Positions 8,728-16,456 of a DNA stretch of 64,000 nt are shown one piece after another (position 1 is the first letter of the stretch; each line of letters begins with the position of its first letter). Made by a program: the position numbers and the translations under genes. Location of the stretch: contig NZ_JADKRS010000002.1 of the NCBI RefSeq assembly GCF_015351075.1, positions 372,001-436,000 on the forward strand, read 5' to 3'. A model generated the notes under the pieces. That model searched no databases and had not been told where the DNA came from. It saw only the letters and a program-made list of their open reading frames with translations. Source of the DNA: Clavibacter sp. VKM Ac-2873. GTDB lineage: Bacteria; Actinomycetota; Actinomycetes; Actinomycetales; Microbacteriaceae.

Positions 8728-10041
8728 TCAGCCCGCCGCGTCGAGCGTCGCCGTCGCGTGCGGCGTCGTCGCGATGGCCGCGTTCCGCAGCGACTCGGTG
8801 CCCGCGTCGAGGTAGCCGTACGTCTTCTCGTGCGCGGCGAACTCGGCGGCGCGCTCGGCCGGATCCCGGATGGTCGTCCAGGCGCGCGAGTCCGGGTCGT
8901 CGTTCCACGGGGAGTGCAGGACGGGCGCGTGCGTGGTGACGGGCAGGAGGCCGCGCGCGGGATCCCCGTCGACGGAGATGACGGTGGCGCCGAAGCCGGG
9001 GGCGCGGGGATCCTGGCGCGAGAGCCGGCCCCACACCGCCTCGTCGTCGTCCGCCGCCTCGCCCGCGTAGACGTGCCGGGCGTGCAGGGCGCGCGCGTCG
9101 TCGATGCCGTCCTCGACGCCGGCCGAGCCGAGCATGACGAAGGAGTCGACGCCGAGGTCGCGGGCGGCGAGGGCGTCGGCGGCCATGGTGGATCCGTACG
9201 AGTGCGCGATGACGTTGACGCTCGCGAGGTCGCCGTCGTCCCGCGCCGCATGCAGCCCGGCGATCTCGCTCGCGAGCAGCGGGGCGCCGCGCTCCGCGTA
9301 GTCGCCCAGCGTCGCGTCCACGCCGGGCGGCGGCGTGCGGTAGCCGATCCACGCGACGACGGCGTGCGCGGCCGGCGCGCCGACCGACGCCTGGGCGTCG
9401 AACACGTTCTGCGCGGTCTCCGTCCAGAGCTGCATGTCGTCGGTGTAGGTGCCCATGCCGGGCACCGTGAAGGTGACCTGGCGGGCCGTGTCGAGATCGC
9501 CGACCGCGATGGCGGCGAGCGGCGGGTCCCGGTGGCTCAGGGTCACGAGCCATCGCTTCGGTGCCGTGCCGCCGCCCGTGCCGGCCCGCGGCTCGAGCGC
9601 GGCGCGGATCGCGGTGAGGGCGGTGAGGCGGGCCCGCGCGTCGGCGTCACCGGGGTGCGCGGCGACCGCGTCCCGCTCCGTGCGCAGCTCGGTGCGCAGC
9701 TGGGCGCGGTTGGCGGCGTCGCGCGATGCGTAGTCGACCCCGTCGAGGTTGCCGACGAGGGCGGGCGAGTTGCGGATGAGCGCACGCTGGTGCTTCCGGT
9801 CCTTCGCGGCCCACCACGAGACCACGCGCTCGGGCGACGCGTCCATCACCTGCAGCTCGAGGGCCGGGTGCGCCCGGATCATGCGGTCGGCCTGCGTCAC
9901 CGTGAGGGCGGCGTAGCGGTCGAGCTGCGCGAAGCCCGCCTCGACGCCGGACCCGGGCGGGGCCGGCAGGATCACGAGGCCGACCAGCACGGCGGCGAGG
10001 GCGAGCGCGGTCTCACGTCGCCGGTGCGCTCGGGTCACCAC
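8728..10041 (-). CDS. Secreted DUF1023-type alpha/beta hydrolase
   Basis: 437 residues. The N-terminus MVTRAHRRRETALALAAVLVGLVILPAP is a signal peptide or membrane anchor. The middle section (about 50-170) is helical and alanine/arginine-rich, as usual upstream of the DUF1023 domain. The catalytic region contains the nucleophile elbow VIAHSYGST, a VMLGSAGVEDG strand, an acidic VISVDGDPARG segment and HAPVLHSPW that may give the catalytic His. DUF1023 proteins are actinobacterial serine hydrolases of largely unknown substrate. It stands between the RhuM gene and the GH26 pair without an evident operon. Confidence 0.82.
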   Translation of the reverse strand: MVTRAHRRRETALALAAVLVGLVILPAPPGSGVEAGFAQLDRYAALTVTQADRMIRAHPALELQVMDASPERVVSWWAAKDRKHQRALIRNSPALVGNLDGVDYASRDAANRAQLRTELRTERDAVAAHPGDADARARLTALTAIRAALEPRAGTGGGTAPKRWLVTLSHRDPPLAAIAVGDLDTARQVTFTVPGMGTYTDDMQLWTETAQNVFDAQASVGAPAAHAVVAWIGYRTPPPGVDATLGDYAERGAPLLASEIAGLHAARDDGDLASVNVIAHSYGSTMAADALAARDLGVDSFVMLGSAGVEDGIDDARALHARHVYAGEAADDDEAVWGRLSRQDPRAPGFGATVISVDGDPARGLLPVTTHAPVLHSPWNDDPDSRAWTTIRDPAERAAEFAAHEKTYGYLDAGTESLRNAAIATTPHATATLDAAG

Positions 10042-10165
10042 CGCCTCCTCATCATGTGCGCCGTCGTCGGGTCGGGCAGGCGCGGATCAGAGCGTAAGCC
10101 GCGCTCTCCCCGGGGCGCCCCTGCGCGAGCTGGGTGCCGACTGTGCGCGACCCGGATGCGCCGGA

Positions 10166-11533
10166 TCAGCCGCGCCGGAGCGCGAGCGCGTCGTGGAGGG
10201 CGGCGGCGGAGGCGGCCGAGCTGTCGATCCGCCAGTCCTCCTCCTTCTTGAAGTCGAACCACACGAAGCCGAGCACGTCGGGCTGCGCCTGGAGGTACGC
10301 GACGAGGGCGCGGTCCCAGTCGGCCTTGGACCCACCGGTCTCGCTCGACGCGACCTCGCCGACGATGAGCGGCTTCCCGGGCGCGACGGCGCGGAGCTGC
10401 GCGATGCCGGGACCGAAGAGGTCGGCGGGCGCGGTCCAGCGCTGGCCGGAGACGGCGCCCCAGTTGTAGCCGTCGAGCGAGACGACGTCGACCTGGTCGG
10501 CGCCGGGGTAGAGGGAGGCGAGGTCGGTGGATCCCGGGTACGGCACGTTCGGGCTCCACACCCACTTCACGTTGGTGGCGCCCTGCGCGACCACGAGGTC
10601 GTGCACGTGCTTCCACGCGGCGACGTACGAGCCCGGCGCGTTGCCGTTGACGCCGTCGGACCACGGGTACCAGTTGCCGTTCATCTCGTGGCCGTAGCGG
10701 AGGTAGACCGTCTTGCCGTACTTCGCGAGGTCGGCGCCCCACGAGCGGATGTACGCGTCCTGGTCGCCCGCGATGATGCTCGCGTTCGTGTAGGCGGACT
10801 GGGTGGTTCCCGCGCCGCCCTGCCACGGCTCCCACGTGATGAGGCTGTCGGCGCCGCGCGCCGCGACGCTCTGGAGGCCCGCGATGGGCGCCGGGTGCGT
10901 GAAGTCGACGTGGCTCATCACGATGGAGGGGCTCTCGCCGAGGGTCGCCGCCGCGGCGTCGAGCTCGCCGTTCGCCGTCGGCCCGCCGGGCGTGGAGAGG
11001 CCGAGGCGCAGGCGCGCGGAGCTGATGGCGGGGGCCGCGGAGGTCGCGGGCGAGGAGGTCGACGGGGCCGGCCCGGTCGACGACGTGGGCGCGCTCGTGG
11101 GAGCGGGGGTCGGTGCCGGGGCGGGCGCGGAGGAGCGCGCGGATCCGGTCGACGTCGCCGTGGTCACGGTGAAGGCGGCCGAGGCCGAGCGGGTGCCGGC
11201 CGTCGCCGTGATCCGGATGGTGGAGAGCGAGGTGCGGGGGATCGTGATCGCGGCCGTGAGGCGGCCGGTGGCGGTGGTCGTGATGCGCTTCGTGGTCGAC
11301 CCGACCGCGATGACCGCGGCCTTCGCGGCGGGGAAGCCCGTGCCGGTGACCGTCACGGGCGTGCCGATCGGACCGGAGGAGACGGAGAGGACGATCGCGG
11401 CGGGCGCCGTGGGAACGGCCTGGGCCGAGGCGGCGCGGGCGGAGACCGCCGGGGCGACGAGCACCGTGGCCGTCACGACCGCCGGTGCGACGGCGGTGAC
11501 GACAGCGCATTTGAGGCGGCGACGAGTGGGCAT
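10166..11533 (-). CDS. Secreted IPT/TIG-domain GH26-like glycosidase
   Basis: 455 residues, ATG at 11533. A signal peptide (MPTRRRLKCAVVTAVAPAVV... to about residue 38) is followed by an IPT/TIG immunoglobulin-like domain (LSVSSGPIGTPVTVTGTGFP), a Pro/Ala/Ser/Thr linker, and a C-terminal GH26-like (beta-mannanase clan A) catalytic domain. YLRYGHEMNGNWYPW supplies the expected acid/base Glu and LIVGEVASSETGG the nucleophile Glu; VVSLDGYNWG lies between. Substrate could be mannan or another beta-glucan and cannot be fixed here. It has a close paralog just upstream at 11647-12672 without the IPT domain. Confidence 0.85.
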   Translation of the reverse strand: MPTRRRLKCAVVTAVAPAVVTATVLVAPAVSARAASAQAVPTAPAAIVLSVSSGPIGTPVTVTGTGFPAAKAAVIAVGSTTKRITTTATGRLTAAITIPRTSLSTIRITATAGTRSASAAFTVTTATSTGSARSSAPAPAPTPAPTSAPTSSTGPAPSTSSPATSAAPAISSARLRLGLSTPGGPTANGELDAAAATLGESPSIVMSHVDFTHPAPIAGLQSVAARGADSLITWEPWQGGAGTTQSAYTNASIIAGDQDAYIRSWGADLAKYGKTVYLRYGHEMNGNWYPWSDGVNGNAPGSYVAAWKHVHDLVVAQGATNVKWVWSPNVPYPGSTDLASLYPGADQVDVVSLDGYNWGAVSGQRWTAPADLFGPGIAQLRAVAPGKPLIVGEVASSETGGSKADWDRALVAYLQAQPDVLGFVWFDFKKEEDWRIDSSAASAAALHDALALRRG

Positions 11534-11600
11534 GGCGAATAGGGTCCTTCCCCCGATGGATGTATGCGAGCGTATGTTCTTCGGTGCCCGTCGTCCACCG

Positions 11601-11609
11601 GATGTCCGC
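11601..11609. repeat. GATGTCCGC nonamer upstream of first GH26 gene
   Basis: The nine bases gatgtccgc lie 68 bp upstream of the 11533 start, in the 113-bp gap between the GH26 paralogs. The same nonamer occurs twice upstream of the other paralog. Possible regulator half-site; this is inference from recurrence alone. Confidence 0.35.
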
Positions 11610-11646
11610 CGAGCGACGGCATCCGATGGCGGGGGCTGAGCGGCTA

Positions 11647-12672
11647 TCAGACGCGACGGGCGGCGAGCGCGTCGCGGATGGCGGTGGCGGAGGACGCGGA
11701 GCTGCCGATGCGCCAGTCCGCCTCCTTGTCCATGTCGAACCAGACGAAGGCCACCACGTCGGGCTGGGCCTGGAGGAACGAGATGAGATCGCCGTCCCAC
11801 GCGGACTTGGACCCGCCGACCTCGGACGACGCGGTCTCCGCGATGATGATCGGCTTGCCCGCTGCGACGGCGCGCAGCCGCTCGAGGCCGAAGCTGAACA
11901 GGAGGGACGGCGACACCCAGGTGCGGCCGGCGACGCCGGTGCCCCAGTTGTAGCCGTCGAGCCCGACGACGTCGACGTACGCGGCGCCCGGGTAGAGGCC
12001 GGCGAGCAGCGTGGATCCGGTGTACGGCACGTTCGGCGTCCACACCCACTTCACGTTGGTCGCGCCCTGGGCGACGACGACGTCGTGCACGTGCTTCCAC
12101 GCGGCGACGTAGGAGCCCGCCGCGTTGCCGTTGACGCCCTCGGCCCACGGGTACCAGTCGCCGTTCATCTCGTGCGCGTATCGGAGGGAGACGGGGCCGC
12201 CCCAGGCGGCCAGCTCGGATCCCCACTGGCGGAGGTACGCGTCGTGGTCGCCCGCGATGATGCTCGCGTTCGAGAAGCCGGGCTGGTTCACGCCGGCTCC
12301 CGCCTTCCACGGCTCCCAGGTGAGGAGGCTCTCGGCGCCGCGGGCGCGCACGTCGTCGAGGGCGGCGATGGGCGGCGCCTGCGTGAAGTCGGCGTAGGAG
12401 AGCACGATGCTCGGGTCCTCGCCGACCTGCGCGGCGACCGCGTCGAGCTCCTTGCCGGCGGTGGGACCGCCGGGGGTCGCGACGCCGAAGCGGAGCCGCG
12501 CGTCGGAGACGGTCGGGCTGGCGGACGAGGCGCCGGCCACGGTGGGGGCCTGGCTGCTGGTCGCGGCGCTGGCGGGGGATGCTGCGGTGAGGATCCCGGC
12601 GGTGAGGGCGGCACCCAGGAGGAGGGTGGTCGCAAAGCGGATGGGGCGTTGGTGGTGCTGCATTGTGTCCAA
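11647..12672 (-). CDS. Secreted GH26-like glycosidase (paralog)
   Basis: 341 residues, ATG at 12672. Signal peptide MDTMQHHQRPIRFATTLLLG... ends near ASPASAA; the catalytic domain follows directly, without the IPT domain or long linker. VSLRYAHEMNGDWYPW carries the acid/base Glu and IIIAETASSEVGG the nucleophile Glu; ITWEPW/LLTWEPWKAGAG and VVGLDGYNWG are shared with the neighbour. The two proteins align over their whole catalytic domain, so this is a tandem duplication with later divergence. Both are on the minus strand with separate upstream regions, so they may be expressed independently. Confidence 0.85.
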   Translation of the reverse strand: MDTMQHHQRPIRFATTLLLGAALTAGILTAASPASAATSSQAPTVAGASSASPTVSDARLRFGVATPGGPTAGKELDAVAAQVGEDPSIVLSYADFTQAPPIAALDDVRARGAESLLTWEPWKAGAGVNQPGFSNASIIAGDHDAYLRQWGSELAAWGGPVSLRYAHEMNGDWYPWAEGVNGNAAGSYVAAWKHVHDVVVAQGATNVKWVWTPNVPYTGSTLLAGLYPGAAYVDVVGLDGYNWGTGVAGRTWVSPSLLFSFGLERLRAVAAGKPIIIAETASSEVGGSKSAWDGDLISFLQAQPDVVAFVWFDMDKEADWRIGSSASSATAIRDALAARRV

Positions 12673-12681
12673 TTTTCTGCG

Positions 12682-12739
12682 GATGTCCGCTCCCAGGAAG
12701 CTATCCCGCGCTCCCCAGGGATCCCCGGCCGATGTCCGC
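12682..12739. repeat. Two GATGTCCGC nonamers upstream of second GH26 gene
   Basis: Copies at 12682-12690 and 12731-12739 are 49 bp apart in the promoter region of the 12672 gene. With the copy at 11601 they form a set found in both upstream gaps of the GH26 pair. Possible shared operator; no known regulator is recognised. Confidence 0.4.
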
Positions 12740-12846
12740 TCACGGCCGGACGGTCAGGTGATGGGCGGGTGGGGATCGCGCGGCGTGCGGTGCCAGTCCG
12801 CCCGCTGCCGTGGGAGCGTGGGTCGGACCCGACCCGAGGAGCCCGC

Positions 12847-13458
12847 GTGATCGAGTACCCGTACGAGTCGCAGTGGGGCGACCTCGCCTGCAACGCGCCG
12901 CTCATCGAGCGCGGCGAGAGCCCGGCCGGGTCCTTCGACTGGCGCACCGAGGGATACCCGTCGGAGGCCGACTACCTGTTCTGGTCGCGCCACGTGTGCG
13001 GGCTCGCGGGGTTGCGGTCGGTGCTCAAGGCGTGGATCCCGTCGGCCGGCGCGCTCGGCATGCGCGAGCTGATCACGCGCGCCGTCGCCCGCGGCGCGCT
13101 CACCCGCGACGGCGACGCGGTCGGCGGGCTGTACTACCGGCCGTTCGCGGAGTGGGTGCGCGACGACTTCGGGATCGAGGCGGTCGTGCACCCGCGGATC
13201 GGCGTGCCCGCGCTGCTCGCCGAGGTGGGCGCGGGGCGGGTGGTGCTCGCGTCGGTGTCGTCGGAGATCCGGTACCCGGAGCGGCCGGCGACGCGGCGCG
13301 GCGGGCACCTCGTGCTGGTGCACACGTTCGACGGCGCGACGGCGACGTTCCACAATCCGTCGGGCATCGGAACCACGGCGGCGGATGCGCGGCTCGGCGT
13401 CGCGGAGTTCGCGCGGTTCTCGGCCGAGCGCGGGGTGACGCTGGTGCGGCCGGGCTGA
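12847..13458 (+). CDS. C39-like cysteine peptidase family protein
   Basis: 203 residues from GTG at 12847, with CGAGGA 6 bases upstream. The order Cys (SRHVCGLAGLRSVLKAW), His (GGHLVLVHTFDG) and Asn (TFHNPSG) matches the papain-like C39 fold, as in the Peptidase_C39_2 group. No signal peptide is evident. These proteins are often annotated as peptidases but many are untested. It is divergent from the GH26 pair and 94 bp before a small membrane-protein gene; no operon function is evident. Confidence 0.75.
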   Translation: MIEYPYESQWGDLACNAPLIERGESPAGSFDWRTEGYPSEADYLFWSRHVCGLAGLRSVLKAWIPSAGALGMRELITRAVARGALTRDGDAVGGLYYRPFAEWVRDDFGIEAVVHPRIGVPALLAEVGAGRVVLASVSSEIRYPERPATRRGGHLVLVHTFDGATATFHNPSGIGTTAADARLGVAEFARFSAERGVTLVRPG

Positions 13459-13552
13459 GGCGGGGGCGCGAGGCCCTTCTGCTGAGGGCACGGCCGCCGA
13501 TAGCGTCGGGTAATCGACGGGCGCAGCGTGCGCCCGGGATCAGGGGGATCCG

Positions 13553-13930
13553 ATGAGCGACCAGCAGACCGCGCACCGCCCGAGCATCGCCGGGCCCGTG
13601 CCGACGAAGCCGCCGTACGACGCGCGGCTCGCCACGATCCTGCTGGTCGTCGAGTGGGTGCTTGGATTCGCGGGGCTCGTCGCCATGGTGCTCGTGAGCT
13701 GGCTGCCGGACCGCTGCGGGGTCTCGGGTGCGTGCGACTTCTCCCTCGACCAGGCGGCTTCGCGCCTCTGGGTCGTCGGGACCATCGCGGTCCTCGTGCT
13801 GTCGACCGTCGCCACGGTCGTCTGCCGCACCCGACGTGTGCCGGCCGCGTGGGCGCCGGTCGCGGGCATCGCACTCATCCTGGCGATCAACGTCGCGGTG
13901 CAGATCATGACCGGCATCGCGCTCCGCTGA
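13553..13930 (+). CDS. Small membrane protein with CxxxxxCDF motif
   Basis: 125 residues, ATG at 13553 after GGGGGATCCG. Three hydrophobic segments are seen (about 25-50, 70-92 and 100-120). The first external loop contains DRCGVSGACDFSLDQAAS: two Cys followed by DF. A divergent paralog at 15136-15528 keeps the same layout (DACAAPSRRCDFALGNAAS), so the two Cys probably form a disulfide. Function unknown. It ends 14 bp before a strong terminator whose copy also follows the paralog. Confidence 0.75.
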   Translation: MSDQQTAHRPSIAGPVPTKPPYDARLATILLVVEWVLGFAGLVAMVLVSWLPDRCGVSGACDFSLDQAASRLWVVGTIAVLVLSTVATVVCRTRRVPAAWAPVAGIALILAINVAVQIMTGIALR

Positions 13931-13943
13931 CCCACGAGACGAC

Positions 13944-13980
13944 ACGAGCCCGGCCCCGCGCGATGCGGGGCCGGGCTCGT
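13944..13980 (+). terminator. Strong terminator hairpin, copy 1
   Basis: A perfect 16-bp stem (acgagcccggccccgc with its complement) closes a gcgat loop, right after the 13553-13930 gene. Bases 13945-13980 are identical to 15614-15649. Confidence 0.85.
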
Positions 13981-14251
13981 CTCGTGCGGCCCACGTGTCG
14001 ATGTTGTCCTACGGAGCCCCTGGTTCCGCGGCGTGCTACGTGATCGGGTCGATGAGTGCCGGTATCCGCTTGAATCGATACCATCGATTCCCATTGCGCG
14101 CAAGGGCCGCGAATTCCGCTACCCGATAAATGCGGGTGACTTCTATTCTCTCCGCATGGGCGCTCGCGATCGCTGAGGTGACTCGGTCATCACGACTCGG
14201 TCGATCCATGGCGCCTACTCGAAAGCCCCTCACTCCAGCGAAAGCCGATTC
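13981..14251. other. Intergenic region upstream of cutinase-family gene
   Basis: No gene is supported here. Base composition shifts: ATCGAT, AATTC, ATAAA and TATTCT appear, unlike the surroundings. A perfect inverted repeat (gaatcgat, spacer acc, atcgattc) lies at 14072-14090 and could be an operator. TATTCT at about 14143 resembles a -10 hexamer. No convincing -35 is seen. Confidence 0.45.
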
Positions 14252-15088
14252 ATGTCCAAACCAGTAGCAAGCCCATTTCGTCTGTCGTCTGGAAGGCGGG
14301 GGCGCATCGCGGTGCTGATCGTGGTTCCCGTGTTCGTATCGCTCGTGTCGCCCGCCGTGTCTCCCGCGAACGCGATCAACTCCCCGGACCGATGTGGGTT
14401 CGACACGGTGATCGGCGTCCGCGGCACGAACGACGACCCCGGCTTCGGAACTGGTGTGACTGGCAATATCTACGGCCCGGGGAACTACGGCCTGGGTCAG
14501 GCCGTCTCGGGCGTCATCGGCTTCCTGCAGGTGGACGGAACGCTGTCCGTCCATTCCGAGGCACTCCGTTACCCCGCGAGTGCATATCCCACCCCTGGTG
14601 GTACCGATGTGTGGTATAACGACAGTCTGAATCAGGGGACAGTGGCTCTTCGCAGCGAGATCGAGAGCATCGCCGCCAGCTGCCCGGGAACCAACATCCA
14701 GCTTGTCGGATATTCTCAAGGGGCCAATGTGGTGGGGAACGTGCTAGCGGATCCTGCCTCCTTGTCGACGCGCGCCAAGCAGCAGCTCAACGGAGCCGTC
14801 CTATTCGGCGACCCGACGTACAGGCCGGGCGAAGAATGGGATGCGGTAGGCAATGGAACGGGGCACGGCTGGTTCACCCGGGACTCGGGGCGGTTCAATT
14901 CTTGGACCAAGCCCTCGGCGAACGCGTCGAACGGATATGAGAACATGGTCAAGTCCTACTGTCTGACAAATGACTTCTTCTGCCAGACCGGAACCTCCAT
15001 GGACGTGCATACCTCGTACAACAGCAACACCGACATGCAATGGGATGCCTACAAGTTCCTCACGGGTTTTCTGTATTCATCCCAGTGA
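14252..15088 (+). CDS. Secreted cutinase-family serine esterase
   Basis: 278 residues, ATG at 14252. Signal peptide: basic MSKPVASPFRLSSGRRGR, then a hydrophobic stretch ending VSPANA near residue 45. The mature part is a cutinase-family alpha/beta hydrolase: IGVRGTNDDPGFG strand, nucleophile elbow LVGYSQGANVVG, LFGDPTYRPGEEWD, and the Cys-flanked acid region YCLTNDFFCQTG with a following His in DVHTSY. Ser, Asp and His of the triad are therefore all visible. The family cleaves cutin or other esters; a role on plant surfaces is plausible but inferred. Codons such as AAT, TAT and GGA are commoner than in flanking genes, which suggests acquisition. Weak ribosome-binding site (gcgaaag). Confidence 0.87.
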   Translation: MSKPVASPFRLSSGRRGRIAVLIVVPVFVSLVSPAVSPANAINSPDRCGFDTVIGVRGTNDDPGFGTGVTGNIYGPGNYGLGQAVSGVIGFLQVDGTLSVHSEALRYPASAYPTPGGTDVWYNDSLNQGTVALRSEIESIAASCPGTNIQLVGYSQGANVVGNVLADPASLSTRAKQQLNGAVLFGDPTYRPGEEWDAVGNGTGHGWFTRDSGRFNSWTKPSANASNGYENMVKSYCLTNDFFCQTGTSMDVHTSYNSNTDMQWDAYKFLTGFLYSSQ

Positions 15089-15135
15089 CGAGAATCGGAA
15101 CTCTTCGTCAGGGCGGTACCAAAGCAAAGGAGCAC

Positions 15136-15528
15136 GTGATCATTTCTTCGCCAGGGCCTGAGTTCGACTCGCGGCAGGTGCGCAGCGCATACGGGCCTCG
15201 TTCGAAACCGCTCAGTGCGTTCCTCACCGTCATGCTGATGATCGTGCAAGCATGCTGCGCTGGCCTGGGAGCTGTGGGAGTGCTTCTCGCCCAATTCAGC
15301 TATGACGCGTGTGCGGCCCCTTCGCGTCGGTGCGACTTCGCGCTCGGGAACGCTGCAAGTGTCGGCTACTTCGTGATCGCTGGTGCGCTCGTAGTGGGGT
15401 CCGTCGTGCTCCTTGTCGTCAAGAGGTCGGAGTGGCATCGCGTGTGGCCTGCGCTATTAGGGGGAATCGTCGTTCTGGCGGTCGTCTTCGGGGCGACTCT
15501 CGCGGTGATCGACACTGCGGCTTCGTGA
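15136..15528 (+). CDS. Small membrane protein, paralog of 13553-13930
   Basis: About 130 residues from GTG at 15136; AAAGGAG sits 3 bases upstream, which is tight, so the start is uncertain (an in-frame ATG at 15040 would overlap the cutinase gene). Three hydrophobic segments and DACAAPSRRCDFALGNAAS match the 13553-13930 protein in order and spacing. It lies 47 bp after the cutinase gene and is followed by the second copy of the terminator. Function unknown. Composition is less GC-extreme than that of the other copy. Confidence 0.65.
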   Translation: MIISSPGPEFDSRQVRSAYGPRSKPLSAFLTVMLMIVQACCAGLGAVGVLLAQFSYDACAAPSRRCDFALGNAASVGYFVIAGALVVGSVVLLVVKRSEWHRVWPALLGGIVVLAVVFGATLAVIDTAAS

Positions 15529-15613
15529 GACCGGCCTTCCCTCAGTACTGCCGTTCTCCTGGCGGTGAACACCCGTCAGGCAAGACCCATGTGCTTCCGG
15601 AGCGCCCACGAGC

Positions 15614-15649
15614 CGAGCCCGGCCCCGCGCGATGCGGGGCCGGGCTCGT
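15614..15649 (+). terminator. Strong terminator hairpin, copy 2
   Basis: A perfect 15-bp stem (cgagcccggccccgc with its complement) and a gcgat loop. All 36 bases equal 13945-13980. It closes the cutinase/membrane-protein unit and also faces the convergent SDR gene. Confidence 0.85.
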
Positions 15650-15679
15650 GCGATGTGCGCCGGGCGGGTCAGCCGCGGA

Positions 15680-16384
15680 TCACGGCCAGCTGTCCTCCAG
15701 CTCGTGGGTGATGACGAGCTCGCGGATCTCGCAGCCGCGGGGCTGGCCGAGGATGAACATCACGCTGTCGGCGACGGCGGCCGGGTCGTTGAGGTTCGCG
15801 TCGGAGCCGGGCTTGTACTTCGGGTCGCGGTCGTCGAAGAAGTGGGTCTTCATGCCGGAGGGGATCAGCGTGGTCACGCCGACCTCGCCCTTCGTCTCGG
15901 CGGCCAGCGCGCGTGTGAAGCCGAGCACGCCGAACTTGGAGGCGCAGTAGGCGGTCGCATCCGAGACGGCCTTGATGGCGAGCGACGACGCGACGGTGAC
16001 GACGCGGCCGTGCGACGCGGTGAGGAACGGCAGCGCCGCGCGGACGACGGCGACCGTGCCCATGAGGTTCACGCCGATGACCTTCTCCCACTCGGTGGGG
16101 GCGACGTCGACGAGGCGGCCGCAGCGGTCGATGCCCGCGGCGGTGACCACGGCATCCAGCCCGCCGTGCGCCTGGGCGATCTCGGTGACGAGCGCCTCGG
16201 TGGCGCGGGTGTCCGAGACGTCGATGCGGTGCGCCTCCATGCCGGTGACGCTCGAGGTGTCGAGGTCGAGCACGATGGGCTCGCCGCCGGCCGCGAGGAC
16301 CGCCTGCGCGACCGCGGCGCCGAGACCGGACGCGCCTCCGGTGATGAGGACGCGGCCGGTGCCGGGGCGGGGGGAGTCGGTCAT
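15680..16384 (-). CDS. Short-chain dehydrogenase/reductase
   Basis: 234-residue classical SDR. The nucleotide site is LITGGASGLGAAVA near residue 13; VVTAAGIDRCG, the catalytic Ser in VVTVASSLAIKA and the YCASK pair complete the active site; the LDLD after strand 2 suggests NAD preference. It lies 72 bp downstream of the hldE-like gene on the same strand, so it may belong to the heptose operon. It is a classical SDR, not the extended HldD epimerase type, so it does not obviously fill that missing step. Substrate unknown. Confidence 0.88.
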   Translation of the reverse strand: MTDSPRPGTGRVLITGGASGLGAAVAQAVLAAGGEPIVLDLDTSSVTGMEAHRIDVSDTRATEALVTEIAQAHGGLDAVVTAAGIDRCGRLVDVAPTEWEKVIGVNLMGTVAVVRAALPFLTASHGRVVTVASSLAIKAVSDATAYCASKFGVLGFTRALAAETKGEVGVTTLIPSGMKTHFFDDRDPKYKPGSDANLNDPAAVADSVMFILGQPRGCEIRELVITHELEDSWP

Positions 16385-16456
16385 GGGTGTTCCTTCCGTG
16401 GTGCGGATCGCGCGCGTTCGGCGCGGTGGTGCAGGGGAGTGGTGCGGATCAGGGGC

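Noticed and set aside
10193-13458. Long plus-strand frames over the GH26 genes
   Set aside because: Antisense shadows typical of high-GC DNA; only the last 612 bases (12847-13458) encode the C39-like protein.
14036-14719. 227-codon minus-strand frame over the cutinase gene
   Set aside because: Overlaps the well-supported cutinase frame and has no recognisable domain or ribosome site.
15680-16384. SDR gene as the missing HldD epimerase
   Set aside because: HldD is an extended SDR of about 310-330 residues; this is a 234-residue classical SDR with a YCASK site.
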